64,000 nt of DNA, from positions 1,282,808-1,346,807 of the forward strand of contig BCKL01000001.1 of assembly GCA_001600635.1 (NCBI GenBank), given 5' to 3'. Origin of the DNA: Leucosporidium creatinivorum. Lineage: Eukaryota > Basidiomycota > Microbotryomycetes > Leucosporidiales > Leucosporidiaceae. The notes under the pieces were generated by a model. That model made no database searches. It was not told where the DNA came from and saw only the letters and a program-made list of their open reading frames with translations. Below, piece by piece: positions 44,137 through 55,634 of the stretch. A program made the position numbers and the translations under genes. Numbering within the stretch: the first letter of the stretch is position 1; each line of letters opens with the position of its first letter.

Positions 44137-45226
44137 TTAGAGGATGCTGCACTTGGATTTGCGCTTGGTCACGGGTGGCTCCAGCGCGGCAACGATAGCC
44201 TCGTCAAAGACGTTCTTGAGCTGTTCGGGTAGTCGTCTGGTCAGCTTCTCTGTTTCTCTTCTCAACAGAGAAACCAAACCAAAAAACTCACCCCCTTCTG
44301 CGTCAAAGCGGAGCACTCGACATACTTGACGGCGCCCAACTCCCTCGCGAGCCTCTCGCCGGCCTCTGGGGGCACGGGGCGCTGCTTTTGCCGCCCGAGC
44401 TTCTCGAGCACGGCGGGGTCGTCGCGCAGGTCGACCTGGGTGCCGACGATAAGGCAAGGGACGCCGGGGCAGTGGTGGTGGACCTGGTTTCCAATCAATG
44501 CGGTCGAGGGCGAAAGACTTAGCTTTTGGCACCGAGCGGGAAGGGAAGGGGAGAGGAAGGAGGGGAGGGAGGACTCACCTCGGGGAACCACTTCTCCTTG
44601 ACGTTCTCGAAGGAAGCGGGCGAGGTGACGGAGAAGCAGACGAGGAAGACGTCCGTCTGAGGGTACGAGAGGGGACGGAGGCGGTCGTAATCCTCTTGCC
44701 CGGCGGTGTCGAACAGGCCCAAGGTGTAGGGGTCGTCGCCAATCATGACCGTCACGGCCTGTTCAACAGAGCAGAGAGGTCAGCTTACAGCGCGGGACAG
44801 AGGATCGGCATGGCGAAGGCGAGAACGCAGGTGGGGGAATGTGGCCAAAGGGAGAAACGTACATAGTTGTCAAAGACGGTGGGGACGTAGTCGGCGGGGA
44901 ACTTGTTGGTAGTGTAGGAGATGAGAAGGCAGGTCTGCAAGCAGCGGCAGCGATTGCGAGATGAACGAGACGAGAGAGGTCAGCTCGACTTGTTCGGCTT
45001 CTGTTCGTCGTCTCGTCTCGACGGAGGGAGATCCAAGACGGGTGAGAGTAGGGGGAAACGCACCTTTCCGACGGCTCCATCACCGACGACCTATAGGAGG
45101 ACAAGATGTGAGATTAGCGAATGATGGGACGAGGACGCGTGACGAGACGGAGGGCGCTGTTCGCCGTTTGGCTGAGGCTGAGGCTGAGCGAGTGGGACTA
45201 CTTACAACACACTTGATCGTCTGCAT
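44137..45226 (-). CDS. CDC42: Rho-family GTPase CDC42
   Basis: Six exons (45226-45206, 45090-45064, 44934-44863, 44758-44579, 44483-44292, 44220-44137) give 191 residues, exactly the CDC42 length. Motifs: [20 protein letters not shown] (P-loop), [13 protein letters not shown] (effector loop with Thr), [20 protein letters not shown] (switch II), GTQVDLRDD (base recognition), ECSALTQKG and the C-terminal polybasic KRKSKCSIL, whose CaaX box (CSIL) is for prenylation. CDC42 sets polarity and drives actin organisation at the plasma membrane. The five introns are short and in typical positions. Confidence 0.97.
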
Positions 45227-46208
45227 GGCTGGGGGGTTAAGAAAGGGGGAGAGTAGAGGTAGAGAGGGCGGTGAGAGGCTGTAGGAGAGTAAAGGAGAAG
45301 AGCGGGTTAGCGGCGAGTTGAGAGATGGGGCCCTCTCCCGGCCGCTTGAGACGAGGAGCGTGTGAGGTGACAGTGCTCTGTAGTCCTTGAGACCCGAGTG
45401 TGTAGGTTGATAGCTTGCCCAGCGGCAAGGCTAAGCCGGGGGAGTTTGAGCTCGCGTGGGCGGTTTAAGGGTGAGTGCCGGAACTGAGGGATAAGCCACC
45501 TCTGGGTTGTTGTCAAGGAGAGGGCCGAGGGGCGGGGGTCGTCGGGTGGTGCGGGTCGTGTACAGCTGTAGTACTACAGGGTCCGAGTGACCTCCCTCGG
45601 CGGAGAGCGGCTGGCCCTCCCAGTCGTTGCTGAGAGACGAGGGCGAGAGGGCAGAGGGGCAGAGGCCCAGAGAGGGAGCGAGACTCACTCTGAGAGAGAA
45701 GCCAAGCGACGAGGTGCAGAAGTCCAAGGGGAGGAGGGTCCGAAGCGGTCCTGTATCCTTTAAGAGGGAGGAAGCTGTACCAAGATGAGCGGAACGAGAG
45801 AGGGAGAGACGAAGAGGGAGAGACGATGCGAGAGCGTGGCAGACGCACACACACCAACAAGCGACGAGTAAAGGGAGAGAGAGTAAGAGTCAGTTTAAAT
45901 CTGATTCTAATAGGCGTATCAAGAAAAGCGAGTCATACCTGCTACTGGGCTGACGAGCGAGAGTTAGGCGAGTGAGGAGGGAGAGTAAGGAGGAGCAGGA
46001 GCACAGCGGCCAAAGGTGTTGGACGACCACAACTCCGCAGTTTGAGAGAGTCCAGCCCATCTCCGCTTCCTACTACTACATTCTATCACAGCACTCGACT
46101 TGCACCTCACTACACACCCGACCAGCCCCGCTCTATCGCCCTACACTCTCTCGCCCTTTCGCCCTTACGCTCACCTCGAGTCAGCCCCCGTCTCTCGCCA
46201 ACGCCAAG
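45227..46208. other. Divergent promoter region between CDC42 and SYF2
   Basis: About 1 kb with CT-rich tracts for leaders on both sides. No supported gene; open frames on the minus strand at 45237-45860 are low complexity. Confidence 0.5.
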
Positions 46209-47694
46209 ATGCCTCCCCGGAAACAGGCAGCCAAGAAACAGACCAAGAAGGCTGCACCTGTAGAGCAGCCGGTAGAGGAACAGCCTGTACAGGACCAGCC
46301 CCAAGCTTCCACCAGCGCAGAGGCAGCACCCGCCAACGACGAGCCAGCGACTGAGGAGCAAGCTACAGCAGAGGAGGAGGAGGAGGAGGAGGAGGAGGCT
46401 ATCGCTGCAGGAGGGAGTTCAATGGACGATCGTATGGCAAAGATGAAGGCTCTCAGGCAACGCATGGTCAGTCCCGCTCTCTCTCTCTCGCTTCCGTCTC
46501 TCAGCGCTCGCCTCTCAGCGCTCGGCTCTCTTGCTCCATACTCACCTGCTCTACTACACCACAACAGTCCGAATCCGCCAAAGCCAACCGTCGGGACCTC
46601 ATCACCGAAACCAACACGGCACGGGACAACGCTCGCAACCTGGCCAAGCTCGAGCGCAAGCGCAAGCAAGCCGAGGCGATGGGCGAGAAGCAAGAGGCCA
46701 GGGAGACGGGCGAGGATCTGGAGCGCAAGAGGGCGTGGGAGTATACGATTGAGGATAATGAGAAGTGGGATAAGAAGCAGGCGAGGAAGGGCAGGAGGGG
46801 CGACTTTAGCTTTACGGGTGAGGTGTTGCAGGGCTGGGCTAGTGGGGGTGTGGCAGGAGAGAGAGAGAGAGCTGACGGATCTCCCCACTGTACAGACTAC
46901 GACGACATTGCTCGGAGGAAGTACAAAAAGGTTCGTCTCTGCGTTCGGCTTTGGCTCTTCGCTTTCTCTCCCTTCTTAACCCGCTCGCTCCGCTCTCCAC
47001 CACAGGATATGGACATCTTCAAGCCCGACCACGCGGCCTACAACAAGCAACGCGACGCCGCCTCCTCGGCCGTCGCTCTCGTCGCTTCTTCCTCCGGCAG
47101 TGCCAACCCCGACGCCGCCGCCCTCGCCGCCGCGCAGGATCTGTATCGCGATGCCAATAGCTTTGTCTATGCCGATCATAGGCCTAGTGAGGATGCGATT
47201 GATAGGGTCATTGGCAAGATTAACTTGGAGTACGTATGGTCGAGGTGGAGGGGGGGGGGGGGGGCACCGAGCGCCCAAGCTGACCCTTGCGCTCTTCATC
47301 ACACCACCACAGCCTCGACAAGCGACAGAAGCGCTCGCGCGAGAGGAAGAACGAGGACGAGGGAGATATCACTTACATCAACGAGAAGGTGAGTTGGTGG
47401 GCTTGGTCGAGTCGAGATGCTCGGGTCGAAGCTCGCTGTGCTTGGTCTTGAGCGCCCGCTGACCACTGTCCTTGTCTCTGCTTCCCATTTACGCATGTAG
47501 AACAAGCACTTCAACAAGAAGGTGAGCTCCCGTTTCCTCCCTCTGAGTCTCAGCGAACGCTAGGCGCTGACTCTCTCTCTCTCTCTCTCTCACTCTCTCT
47601 CTCTCTCTCTCTCTTTATACCACAGCTCAACCGCTACTACGACGCCGTCACTCAAGATACGCGCGATGCATTCGAGCGTGGGACTGCCCTCTAA
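46209..47694 (+). CDS. SYF2: Pre-mRNA-splicing factor SYF2
   Basis: About seven exons from MPPRKQAAKKQTKK to FERGTAL (stop 47692-47694). Acidic and basic N-terminal tail, then RMAKMKALRQRMSESAKANR, LAKLERKRKQAEAM, RAWEYTIEDNEKWDKKQARK, DYDDIARRKYKKDMDIFKPD, DHRPSEDAIDRVIGKINLDL, RERKNEDEGDITYINEKNKH and FNKKLNRYYD. This is the whole SYF2 domain. SYF2 is a subunit of the Prp19-associated (NTC) spliceosome core. One exon is just 21 nt (NKHFNKK). A G run of about 14 near 47251 and a (CT)n tract at 47571-47614 lie inside introns. Confidence 0.95.
47571..47614 (+). repeat. (CT)n microsatellite within an intron of SYF2
   Basis: About 22 CT units with one interruption (ca), lying between the ctgac branch box and the cacag acceptor. 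It forms an unusually long polypyrimidine tract. Confidence 0.9.
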
Positions 47695-48116
47695 GCTTGC
47701 TGTGCTGGATCGTACGTTCTCTTCACCGTCTCGGAAGCGAGCACTGAAACGCCGAAGCTGACTCTCGGCTCTCGCGCGCAGGATCCGCCACTTGTAGCAC
47801 TAGCCCTTTTCTTCTGTTCGCAATACCGCAACTCGGGAGCCCTGCTGTTTGTGATTGTACACCTCAGTGTTTGCGAGACGAGCGAAACCCCGTGACTTGA
47901 GCGAAAGGCGGCCAGCTCGCTGCTCTCCCTCCTACTTCCTGCCGCGATACCCCATCTCTCGTCGCTTCTGTACTCGCACCAGCTCAGCGACGACTAGCTG
48001 CACCTCAGCACTACTCCTACTCTACACCAACTCTCCCATCGAGTCACAACAACTGCTCGTTTCCCCCTCTCACAACACTCGCCTTCGGGCGCCCTCCCAC
48101 CTCACCTCAGCCAGCG
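47695..48116. other. Intergenic region
   Basis: 3' flank of SYF2, which contains an intron-like stretch after the stop, and CT-rich promoter/leader of the BRF1-like gene. No supported gene. Confidence 0.5.
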
Positions 48117-50781
48117 ATGCCCCTCTCCTCCGACCCCTCAGTATGCACCCACGACGGCTCGACCATCGAGCACGACTCGCAACTCGCGATCACGGCCTGC
48201 ACCGTCTGCGGCTCTGTCCTCTCCTCGTCCTCCTCTGCGGGCTTGCAGGTTCTGGGCAGGGTGTTGGAGGAGGAGGATCATGAAGCTGGACGCATGAGGC
48301 TGTGGGATGGGGGCATGGGATATGTAGGACGATTGGGGAGGGGCATGATGAGCGAGGGCAAGACGTTGGTGTATCATGAGAAGAGGAAGGTGAGTTTGGC
48401 TCTCTTGAGAGGTGGGGATGCAGCGGGATGGTTACTGTGGTACAGATGGACGTCCTGCAGCTCGGAGAAGCTCTGAAGGAGCGTGCAGAGCGAGGTTAGC
48501 AGGGAGGGACGACGCTCCGAGGCGGGCTCGGCGCTCAGCTGTGCTCTACACACCCTCTCTCCGCCAAACAGCTCGCTGACTCTACTCTCAACACACCACA
48601 CAGGCCGAATCCGAAAAGTTCATGCGCCAATGCTGCGTCTACTTTGGCTTCGGCGGCCTGTTCCAACGGACGAAAGCCCTCTTTGCTCAAGCCAAGCAGA
48701 TTGGCAAGTTCAAGTGGGGGCAAAATGCGAGGATCATTGCTGCTGCATGTGTGTATATCGCGGCGAGGGAGAGGGGGAAACCCATCAGGTTGACCGAATT
48801 GGCGGTGAGTCCGTTTTCTGGTCTGCTCGGCGCCGAGCTGTCCGCTCACTGGTCGCGCTGATCGGAACAGGGCGTCAACGACCTCGACTTCGTCACCCTC
48901 ACCCGCGCGCAATTCACCGTCAAGTACTGGCTGCACATCAAGACGCACGAAGTCGACCCCCTCATCTTCCTCGAGCGACCGATCGTCCATCTCTCCGAAC
49001 TCTTCTCCTCGTCGTCCAACCCCCCACTCTCGGGCAACAGCAAGAACAAGACCACCTGGACCCCGCAGAACCTGTCCTTCATCCGCACGCTCAACCTCTC
49101 CCACGTACGCCAACTCGCGACGTCCCTCCTCGCCTTCGCCGTGGAAGTCAAGCTCGCGACCGGGAGGAACCCCGAAGGCGTAGCAGCGGCAGCGGTCATC
49201 ATTGCGATGGAAGGGGTCGCTAGGGAGCTCGTACCCTCCCCTGCAGACTTTTTCGACGAGCTGGGCAATCTGTTTACGATGAAGGCGTATACCATTGGCG
49301 AGAGGCATAAGGAGTTTGGGCATCTGTTGGCGGATTGGGCGGGCAGTGTCCCTTGGTTGAAGGACGAGGTCGAGAAGTGTAAGGGGAAGAAGTTGAAGAA
49401 GTTGGTCGCGGAGAATATGAGGGACATTTTGGAGTTGAGGAAGGGGTTGGAGAGGAAGAGGGAGGAGGGGGGGGAGAAGGAGGACGAGCAGCAGGCGGGG
49501 TTGACTGGGAGGGCTAAGAAGGAGGAGGGCGAGGATGATGATGATGAGGATGAGGAGGAGGAGGACGACGACGACGAGGGAGCGGACTGGGACGACGACG
49601 AGGGCGAGGACGACCCGCCCGGAGGCCCCGCCAACTTCTTCATCGACCCTCTCTCCAACCCTCAGGCCGCCGCCGACACCCTTCGCGCTGGCGACAACAA
49701 TCCCATCACCAACACCAGCACTCCCGACCCCGACGCCGACTCCAACGGCCAAGCCAAATCGGCCGTCCCCGCCCCTCCCAAACTCTCGAGCTGGTCCCAA
49801 CTCGCCGCGACCTTCCACGCTCGTCGTATTGAAGGAGGAGGAGGAACGAAACGACCTGCCAAGTACATGCGCCACCGACCTGGGCCCGTCAAGCGCGTGA
49901 GGACCATCGAAAGCGTCGCTCAGTCGCTGCTGTCGCCCTTCGCCGAAGGACCGACGACGACGCCCTCGCCAGCTCCTCCCGAGGTCGAGGTCGACCCTTC
50001 CTCTCCTTCCTCCGCCACCGTTCGACCCTCGGCTTCAGCGTCCGCTTCCCCTCCTCGCGCCCGCTCCGCCTCGCTTCCTTTGACCACCGCTCCCTCCATC
50101 CCCGCCGCCACGCGCCGTTTCGTCGACCCCTCCCGCGCCAACCCTTTCGCCTCACACTCCAACGAAGCCGTCGCTTTCCGCCAACTGCTCCTCGCAGGAC
50201 ACGACGTGACCTCCATCTTTGAGGGCACAGCGCAATACGAGCCCTCCTCGGCGCTCAAGTCGACGAGGTTGGATCGCTTGCTCTGGGCCAAGACGGCCGA
50301 GGAGGTGGGGGATGACGAGTTGTTTGATGAGGGCGAGCTGGAGGGGATTATGAGGACTGAGGAGGAGGTCGAGATGCTCAAGAGGACGGAGAAGTGGTTG
50401 ACGATGCCCGAGGCCAAGGTGTCGGTGGCGGAGGAGGGGAGGAAGAACCCTAGGGTCAGGAAGAAGGCGAGGACGAGGGTGCCGAGGGTGAAGGGTCCTA
50501 GCTTGGAGGAGGAGGAGGAGGCGGAGAAGATCAAGATGGGAACGACGACCAAGATGGGCAGGCCGGTGGGCTCGGGCGGTGGGATGCGAGGAGGCAGGTT
50601 GAGGAGGACGAAGGTTAGTCAGGAGACGCAGGAGAGGTTGGCTAAGATGTTTGCGACTTGCGAGGAGGGTGGTGATGAGGAGGACGAGGCGGGAGACGAG
50701 GCGTTGATTGTGGGCATGGCGATGGACGCGGCCGCCGAGTGCAGTAGTGATGACGATGACAGTGATAGCGATTCCGTGTAG
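48117..50781 (+). CDS. TFIIIB subunit BRF1-like
   Basis: Three exons (48117-48389, 48604-48804, 48871-50781) give 794 residues. The N-terminus has a degenerate zinc ribbon (VCTHDGSTIEHDSQ, then CTVCG). Two TFIIB-type cyclin repeats follow: VYFGFGGLFQRTKALFAQAK with RIIAAACVYIAARERGKPI, and LATSLLAFAVEVKLATGRNP with VAAAAVIIAMEGVARELV. Then come a strongly acidic stretch and a disordered linker. The C-terminal block DDELFDEGELEGIMRTEEEV with LKRTEKWLTM resembles the BRF homology region that contacts TBP and Bdp1. TFIIIB recruits RNA polymerase III to tRNA and 5S genes. The ribbon, with a first knuckle CxH rather than CxxC, makes a BRF-like paralogue possible. Confidence 0.78.
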
Positions 50782-51066
50782 TTCTCTTTAGCTTGTTGCT
50801 TGTTTTACCCCCTTCCTCCCCAGCAATACGATTCTCGGCGTTGGCAGTTCAAATGTTCGGTGCTGCTCGGCGAGGGGTCAGAGCGACTGCTACTTACAAG
50901 TGAGAGTCGACTTCGGTGGCTGTTGAATCACTTGAACGAGTCCCAAGGCCTCAGCAGTGCCAGTCGAGTGAACTTGTACACCTCCTTTTCTTTCGCCGCT
51001 GCTGAGGGGGCTGCTAGGCCTGAACTCGCCTGAGCTTCTTTCAGACCTGTTCAATCCTCTAGCACC
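50782..51066. other. Intergenic region upstream of eS30
   Basis: 3' flank of the BRF1-like gene and promoter of the ribosomal protein gene; no gene seen. Confidence 0.5.
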
Positions 51067-51884
51067 ATGTCAGCACCATTTCCTTGCGTTCCGGTCACTC
51101 TACAACCCACGACAACCCTCCTCGACATCACCTACACTTCAGCGCTCGAATGGAAGGCAGAGGTCGTCTGGGAAAGAAGATCCTGCTCGACCCACGATGG
51201 AGGGCGCTGGAGGGCCGTTCAAGCGCTAAACGAGCAGCGGGCGGGGCGTAGGAAGGTGCAGGGGGAGGTTATGCATCAGGAGGGGGAACTGCTGCTCGTC
51301 TGCAGCATCTTAGCCAGGCGTAGAGGGACCCACGTTGAGGGGAGGGGGAATCGCCACTCGCGCTCCAGCGCCAGCAACACCTCGAAGCACCGCCGGCAGG
51401 ACGAAACGCTGACCCTGCACTCTGTTTGGATCATGTAGGGGAAAAGTCCACGGATCCTTGGCACGTGCCGGAAAGGTCAAGTCGCAGACCCCCAAGGTTG
51501 AGCCCCAGGAGAAGAAGAAGAAGGTGTGTTCCTCCCGTACAGTCCATACAGAACGAAACGCTGACCTCGTAATGCTCCTGTAGGTTTGCGGACGTGCTAA
51601 GAAGCGCATCAGTGAGTCGCGATACTGGCGCCGCGTAATCGGCCGCTCCTCAAGCTTCCCTCGGCGTTGCTATACCACAAGAGCAGCCAGCTAACCAATG
51701 CACCCCACCTCTTCTCTTTCGCGCGCGTTCAGTCTACAACCGTCGCTTCGTGAACGTGCGTCGCGTCTCCCTCGGCCCATCTCGCCGAGCAGCTCGCTGA
51801 CCCGTCTCAACTCTACAGGTCACCACCCAGATCGGAGGCAAGAAGGCTGGCATGAACAAGCAGCCCGAGGGCAAGTCGGGTTAA
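51067..51884 (+). CDS. RPS30: 40S ribosomal protein eS30 (RPS30)
   Basis: Four clear exons (51439-51523, 51584-51611, 51733-51755, 51819-51884) encode [53 protein letters not shown] and a short tail, the full eS30 sequence of about 67 residues. The first of these exons starts with a G that must complete a codon. The best upstream partner is AT at 51067-51068 followed by gtcagc, which splits the ATG start codon across a 370-nt intron. That intron ends with a good branch box and acceptor (gctgaccctgcactc, then catgtag). No ubiquitin-like FUBI domain as in animal FAU is evident. The start exon is inferred; the rest is certain. Confidence 0.9.
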
Positions 51885-52535
51885 ACACCCTTCTTCTGCT
51901 GTCAGACTGGATGTTGGGGAGCGTGTACGCGGAGCAAGGGAGTCGACGAGCAACGGAGGCGGAGGAGGAAGTATTGTGATTCGAGGAACTTGGAGGAGAA
52001 CGAGGGAGGAAGGAACCATCGAGGAGGATACCATCGGCGCGTCGTTGTGGGATCAAGTGCCGGACCGACCCTACCGGGACACCTTCGTCGCCTGCCTCCC
52101 CTTCCCTTTCGACATGTCGTTTCCACCACCGACCTTCCCTACCACGCCTACCCCCCAACACCTCCTTCACACCATCTACCTACCACCTACCACCCTTTGC
52201 CGAGGCTCTTCCACCCTGCAACCACCTCTTCTTTTGTGCAAGGGATAAGATCGAAAAGCCCAGATCTTGAGCGCCGAGAGGAGAGTTTCTGAGGGCGAGC
52301 CGAGACGTTCTGATGCTGATCTGCGCTGAGAGATATGGCGCAGTGCGCTTCGCCGAGCTTTCGGCTTGTGGAGATGAACCTCCAGCGCCGAGAGACGGGG
52401 CACTGGGCTTCGCCGAGCTCTCGGCTTCCGATTCTACCAACCTCTGGCTCGCTCTCCCTCCGCCGACAAGTCAAGCACAGACGCATCAACGTTCTCAAAC
52501 CAAGCTGCTAAGCTATGTACAAGCTCTCGTCCGCT
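51885..52535. other. Intergenic region between convergent genes
   Basis: 3' flanks of eS30 and the CCCH gene. It contains an imperfect tandem repeat of about 45 bp (52322-52370 and 52385-52430, each with cttcgccgagct and tcggctt). No supported gene. Confidence 0.5.
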
Positions 52536-54217
52536 TCACTTCTTGCGCCAAGTACGTCCCTCGCCTCCCTCACGACCGACAGCGCCTCCTCCCCTTCCTC
52601 CTCCTCCTCCGCCGCTGCTGAACTTGGCACGATGACTGCTGGCGTGGTTCCACTGAGCCTTGCGAGCCAACGCAGCCCTGACGGGATGGGCGGCGTCGCT
52701 AAACTTGCAGCGAGGGAAGGTGCACCTCGCGTCGTAGGGACAGACGTGGCCTGCGAAACGGCGAGGGAGGTCAATGTAGGCTGCTAGGTATGCGAGAAGA
52801 GCTGATGCAGTCGGAGGTGACGAGACGAGTTGACGAGGTACAGGTAGGAGGGAGAGAGACGCGCTCGGCGAAGGAGGATGGGCGAGGAAACGAGGTTTAC
52901 CGTAAATGCACTCTTCGCCGAAGGGACACGGCCTGTGGTATCCCTATAGATAGCAGAGAGGGTCAGCTGAAAGCCTACAAAGATCACTCACAGCTCGTCA
53001 CTCACCGGCTTGACCGAGTCGCAGGGCATGCGCTTGACCGCTTGCGAGAGAGCTTCGACCTCCTCCTCCGAGAGCTCGTAGGTGTGGCCGAAGCGGCAGG
53101 TCGATCCATGAGGGCACTCTCCGAGGAGAACGAGGTTGTGGCAGATGGGCGGGTCTTGCCTCCAGATGGCCTGCGAAAGGGAGGGGAAGGTCAGCGTGTC
53201 AGCGACGCTTCGGCGAGCGGAGCCGACGACGGACGAGATCAGGATCGACAGTGAGCACTCCTTGTCCGTTTTCGAAACCCTCGGAACCGTGCTCTTCGTC
53301 GGCCCAGGCGATGGGAGTGGCAGTACTGGTCGAGGCGCGGGAGGCGGTGGCCGAGCGACGTTGATGAGGGTGAGCTTGCGCAGAGCGAGGCTGTTCCTCG
53401 ACGGGCTCCTCCGACGACTCGAGAAGGAAGCGCTCGTCGAAGTAGTCGATCTTGTTGAAGATGCTCATCGTCTCGACGGAGTTGGCGAGGGAGCAGAAAC
53501 GAGTGCCGAGGACGATGCGAAGGCAGGACGAGCTGGCGCCGTGGAGACGGAGGAGAGCTGCAGATGACGACGAGTCAGATGGGGAAGAAAACCAGATAGA
53601 TTAAGAACCTACCTGCAGCTTTGGCGAAGGCGACCGACTCCGAGCTGACGACGAGACCGGCGGCAAACGATCCTCCTTCGTTGAATCCGAGTGTGAAGGC
53701 TTCGAGTTGGTCCAAGCGGTGGATCTTGGCCTTGGAGACGTCACTACAGCTGCACAGGGTCAGCGATAGACCCGTTTAGAAGGGTGAACTAGCCCACCTG
53801 ATGAGGTAGACGAGCGCCTCGGCTTTGCTCTGCGCTTCGACGTCGCCGAGAGCTCTCAACACGAGCTGCTCCATCTCCTTGGCGGCCTGCAGTCCAGCAA
53901 TGAACCCATCTCCTTGACGGCAGACCTGTAGTAAAGCACCAAGTCAGCTCTTACACCCGTCGCACCCTTCTCGAACGAGCGCATACCTGCTTCGCATCAA
54001 CGATGGCAAGCACGAAAGGCGAGCCTCCCTCTTCGACCGTCGCAGCAGCAGTAGTAGTCGACGGTCCGACATGGGTGCGAGCCTGCAACTCGAGGCGAGC
54101 GATGTGAGCGTCGAGCTGGAGCAGATCGCCGTAGCGCGACGAGGGGCCTGTAGGCGAAGTAGGAGAGTGTTGAGTAGTGCCCTCCGAAGTCGTGTCTGAC
54201 AGCGTGTGCAGCGCCAT
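52536..54217 (-). CDS. CCCH zinc-finger protein
   Basis: A multi-exon gene from ATG 54217 (MALHTLSDTTSEG) to stop 52538-52536 (EGRTWRKK). The N-terminal coil (LLQLDAHIARLELQARTHV) is followed by an alpha/beta domain: FVLAIVDAKQVCRQGDGFIA, KAEALVYLISCSDVSKAKI, LEAFTLGFNEGGSFAAGLVV, SCLRIVLGTRFCSL and FNKIDYFDERFLLE. It resembles the NYN/PIN-like domain of fungal CCCH proteins (inference). After a disordered linker come CCCH fingers: CHNLVLLGECPHGSTCRFGH, then CPFGEECIYGHVC, and CPYDARCTFPRCKFSDAAH. The end is Gly/Arg-rich, as in RNA-binding tails. The likely role is RNA binding, perhaps RNA turnover. Confidence 0.85.
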
Positions 54218-54615
54218 GGTCGAGAGAGCGCGAGCAAGATGTGGTCGGAGTCGAAGAGGCGAACGCTCAAATCGGCCAGGAGCAAGCTCGAGGAGGGCTG
54301 CGGGGGAGGGTCCGAACGCTGTAGTGAGACGAGAGCTGGAGTGTCGTGGTATCCCGAGCGGGAGTTCAAAAGTTGCTCTGCGCGTTCTCTGCAGCTCGCT
54401 GCCGCCTCTTGACCTCCGACCGAGCTTCAAGACCTGATCGCCGAGCGACCCTTCGCAGCCTCGTCTGCTACGGCTGTGTAGCCTCTGGAAGCTGCCAGAG
54501 GCGTCGAAGAGCGACTTCGTACTAGTGTCACAACAGATACATCTAACTGACCGCAGAACCACCCTGGCCCAGCTGAGCCCACCTCGGCGCCGAGAGGACG
54601 GCCTCACTCAGCTCC
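54218..54615. other. Intergenic region
   Basis: Promoter of the CCCH gene and 3' flank of the TRAPP subunit gene, both on the minus strand. No gene seen. Confidence 0.5.
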
Positions 54616-55191
54616 TCACGCTCCCCTCACGACCGCCGCCATCTTGACATCAAACGTCTCGGATCGTATCGGCATCTCTGCCGTGTAGAAGGGGTCTTTG
54701 AGATGGTCGGCGTAGGTTTCGTATACCTTCCGGAGGACTTGGTCGGGGTGAGGGTGCGAAGGAGTGGTCAAGAGGACGAACTTGGTCCCTGTAAGAGCAC
54801 AGCGAGTCAGTAGGTATAACAAGAAGCTACTTTACGCGCTCTGCACCGCTACAGCGAGCCTGCTGTGGAGCACAGCGCGTCGACACGCACCTGTCGGACT
54901 CTGAAGGCAGGTCATCTTGAACGTCTCGGCTTCGATGACTTCCACGCCGGAGGAGCCTGGTACGGGGCTGATGCGAGAAGCGATGGCGTGGATGCTATGG
55001 AAGGTACTGGCGAGAATGAGGTAGTCGTTGGACGAGAGCTGAGCCAGTCCCTCTGTAGCGTGTCCCGCGTTAGCTTTAGACGTGCTGCAGAGCTACAGCA
55101 GCTACTGACCAGCGTAGTTCTTGTGATAGATTAGACCTCCAGCCTTGTTGATGACGAGAACAGCGAAGCACGTCTGAGACGAGTGAGCCAT
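54616..55191 (-). CDS. TRAPP complex subunit Trs23/TRAPPC4
   Basis: Three exons (55191-55110, 55052-54891, 54788-54616) give 138 residues, the TRAPPC4 size. It starts MAHSSQTCFAVLVINKAGGL with IYHKNYA, followed by LAQLSSNDYLILASTFHSIH, SGVEVIEASETFKMTCLQSP, GTKFVLLTTPSHPHPDQVLR and KVYETYADHLKDPFYTAEMP. These are the longin-like fold and conserved C-terminal helix of the family. Trs23 is a core subunit of TRAPP, the exchange factor for Ypt1/Rab1 at the Golgi in ER-to-Golgi traffic. Confidence 0.95.
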
Positions 55192-55634
55192 CCGGGGCGA
55201 CGAGCAGCTACCGAGCTCGAGCGGGTGAAACAAGGGCGGCGAAGGCTTGGAAAGGATCTGTAGCTTTATGAGAGCCTCTGAACGTGTCGCCGAGAGGTGA
55301 TGAAGGAGACGAGGAGTGGTGAATGAGATCAAGGAGGAGAGCGCGAGCGCCGCACTTCTTGGACTCCCGACATCTTCGCACGAGCACATCTCGACCAACG
55401 CTTCTCGGTCACAGCGCGAGCTAATAAGCTACAGCATCTACGAGGTCATCCTACTATCGGAACAGCCTACAGTCGCTGCTCTCGCTCGGCCAAATTTCAC
55501 TTGAGCTCTGCTCGCTCGTCTCATCTCTTCGTCTCGTGAGTAAAGCCCTCGAGCAGACTTCCAAGCGCTCGCTGAAATATCATGCTGCAGACTGCTAGAG
55601 CTCCTACGCTTCACTCGTCCGCCCCTCGCTCGCA
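55192..55634. other. Divergent promoter region between TRS23 and ELP3
   Basis: No gene seen; probably contains promoters and leaders for both genes. Confidence 0.5.

Noticed and set aside
43727-44152. Minus and plus frames in the MTHFR-CDC42 spacer
   Set aside because: They are dominated by simple repeats (poly-Pro and poly-Ser readings) and lack splice or domain support.
49535-49900. Alternative plus frame inside the BRF1-like gene
   Set aside because: Frame shadow of an acidic GAC/GAG-rich coding stretch.
51067-51438. 123-codon frame [12 protein letters not shown] as the N-terminal part of eS30 or a ubiquitin-like domain
   Set aside because: It ends in a stop just before the eS30 exon, shows no ubiquitin-like pattern, and its end has a normal branch box and acceptor, so it reads better as an intron.
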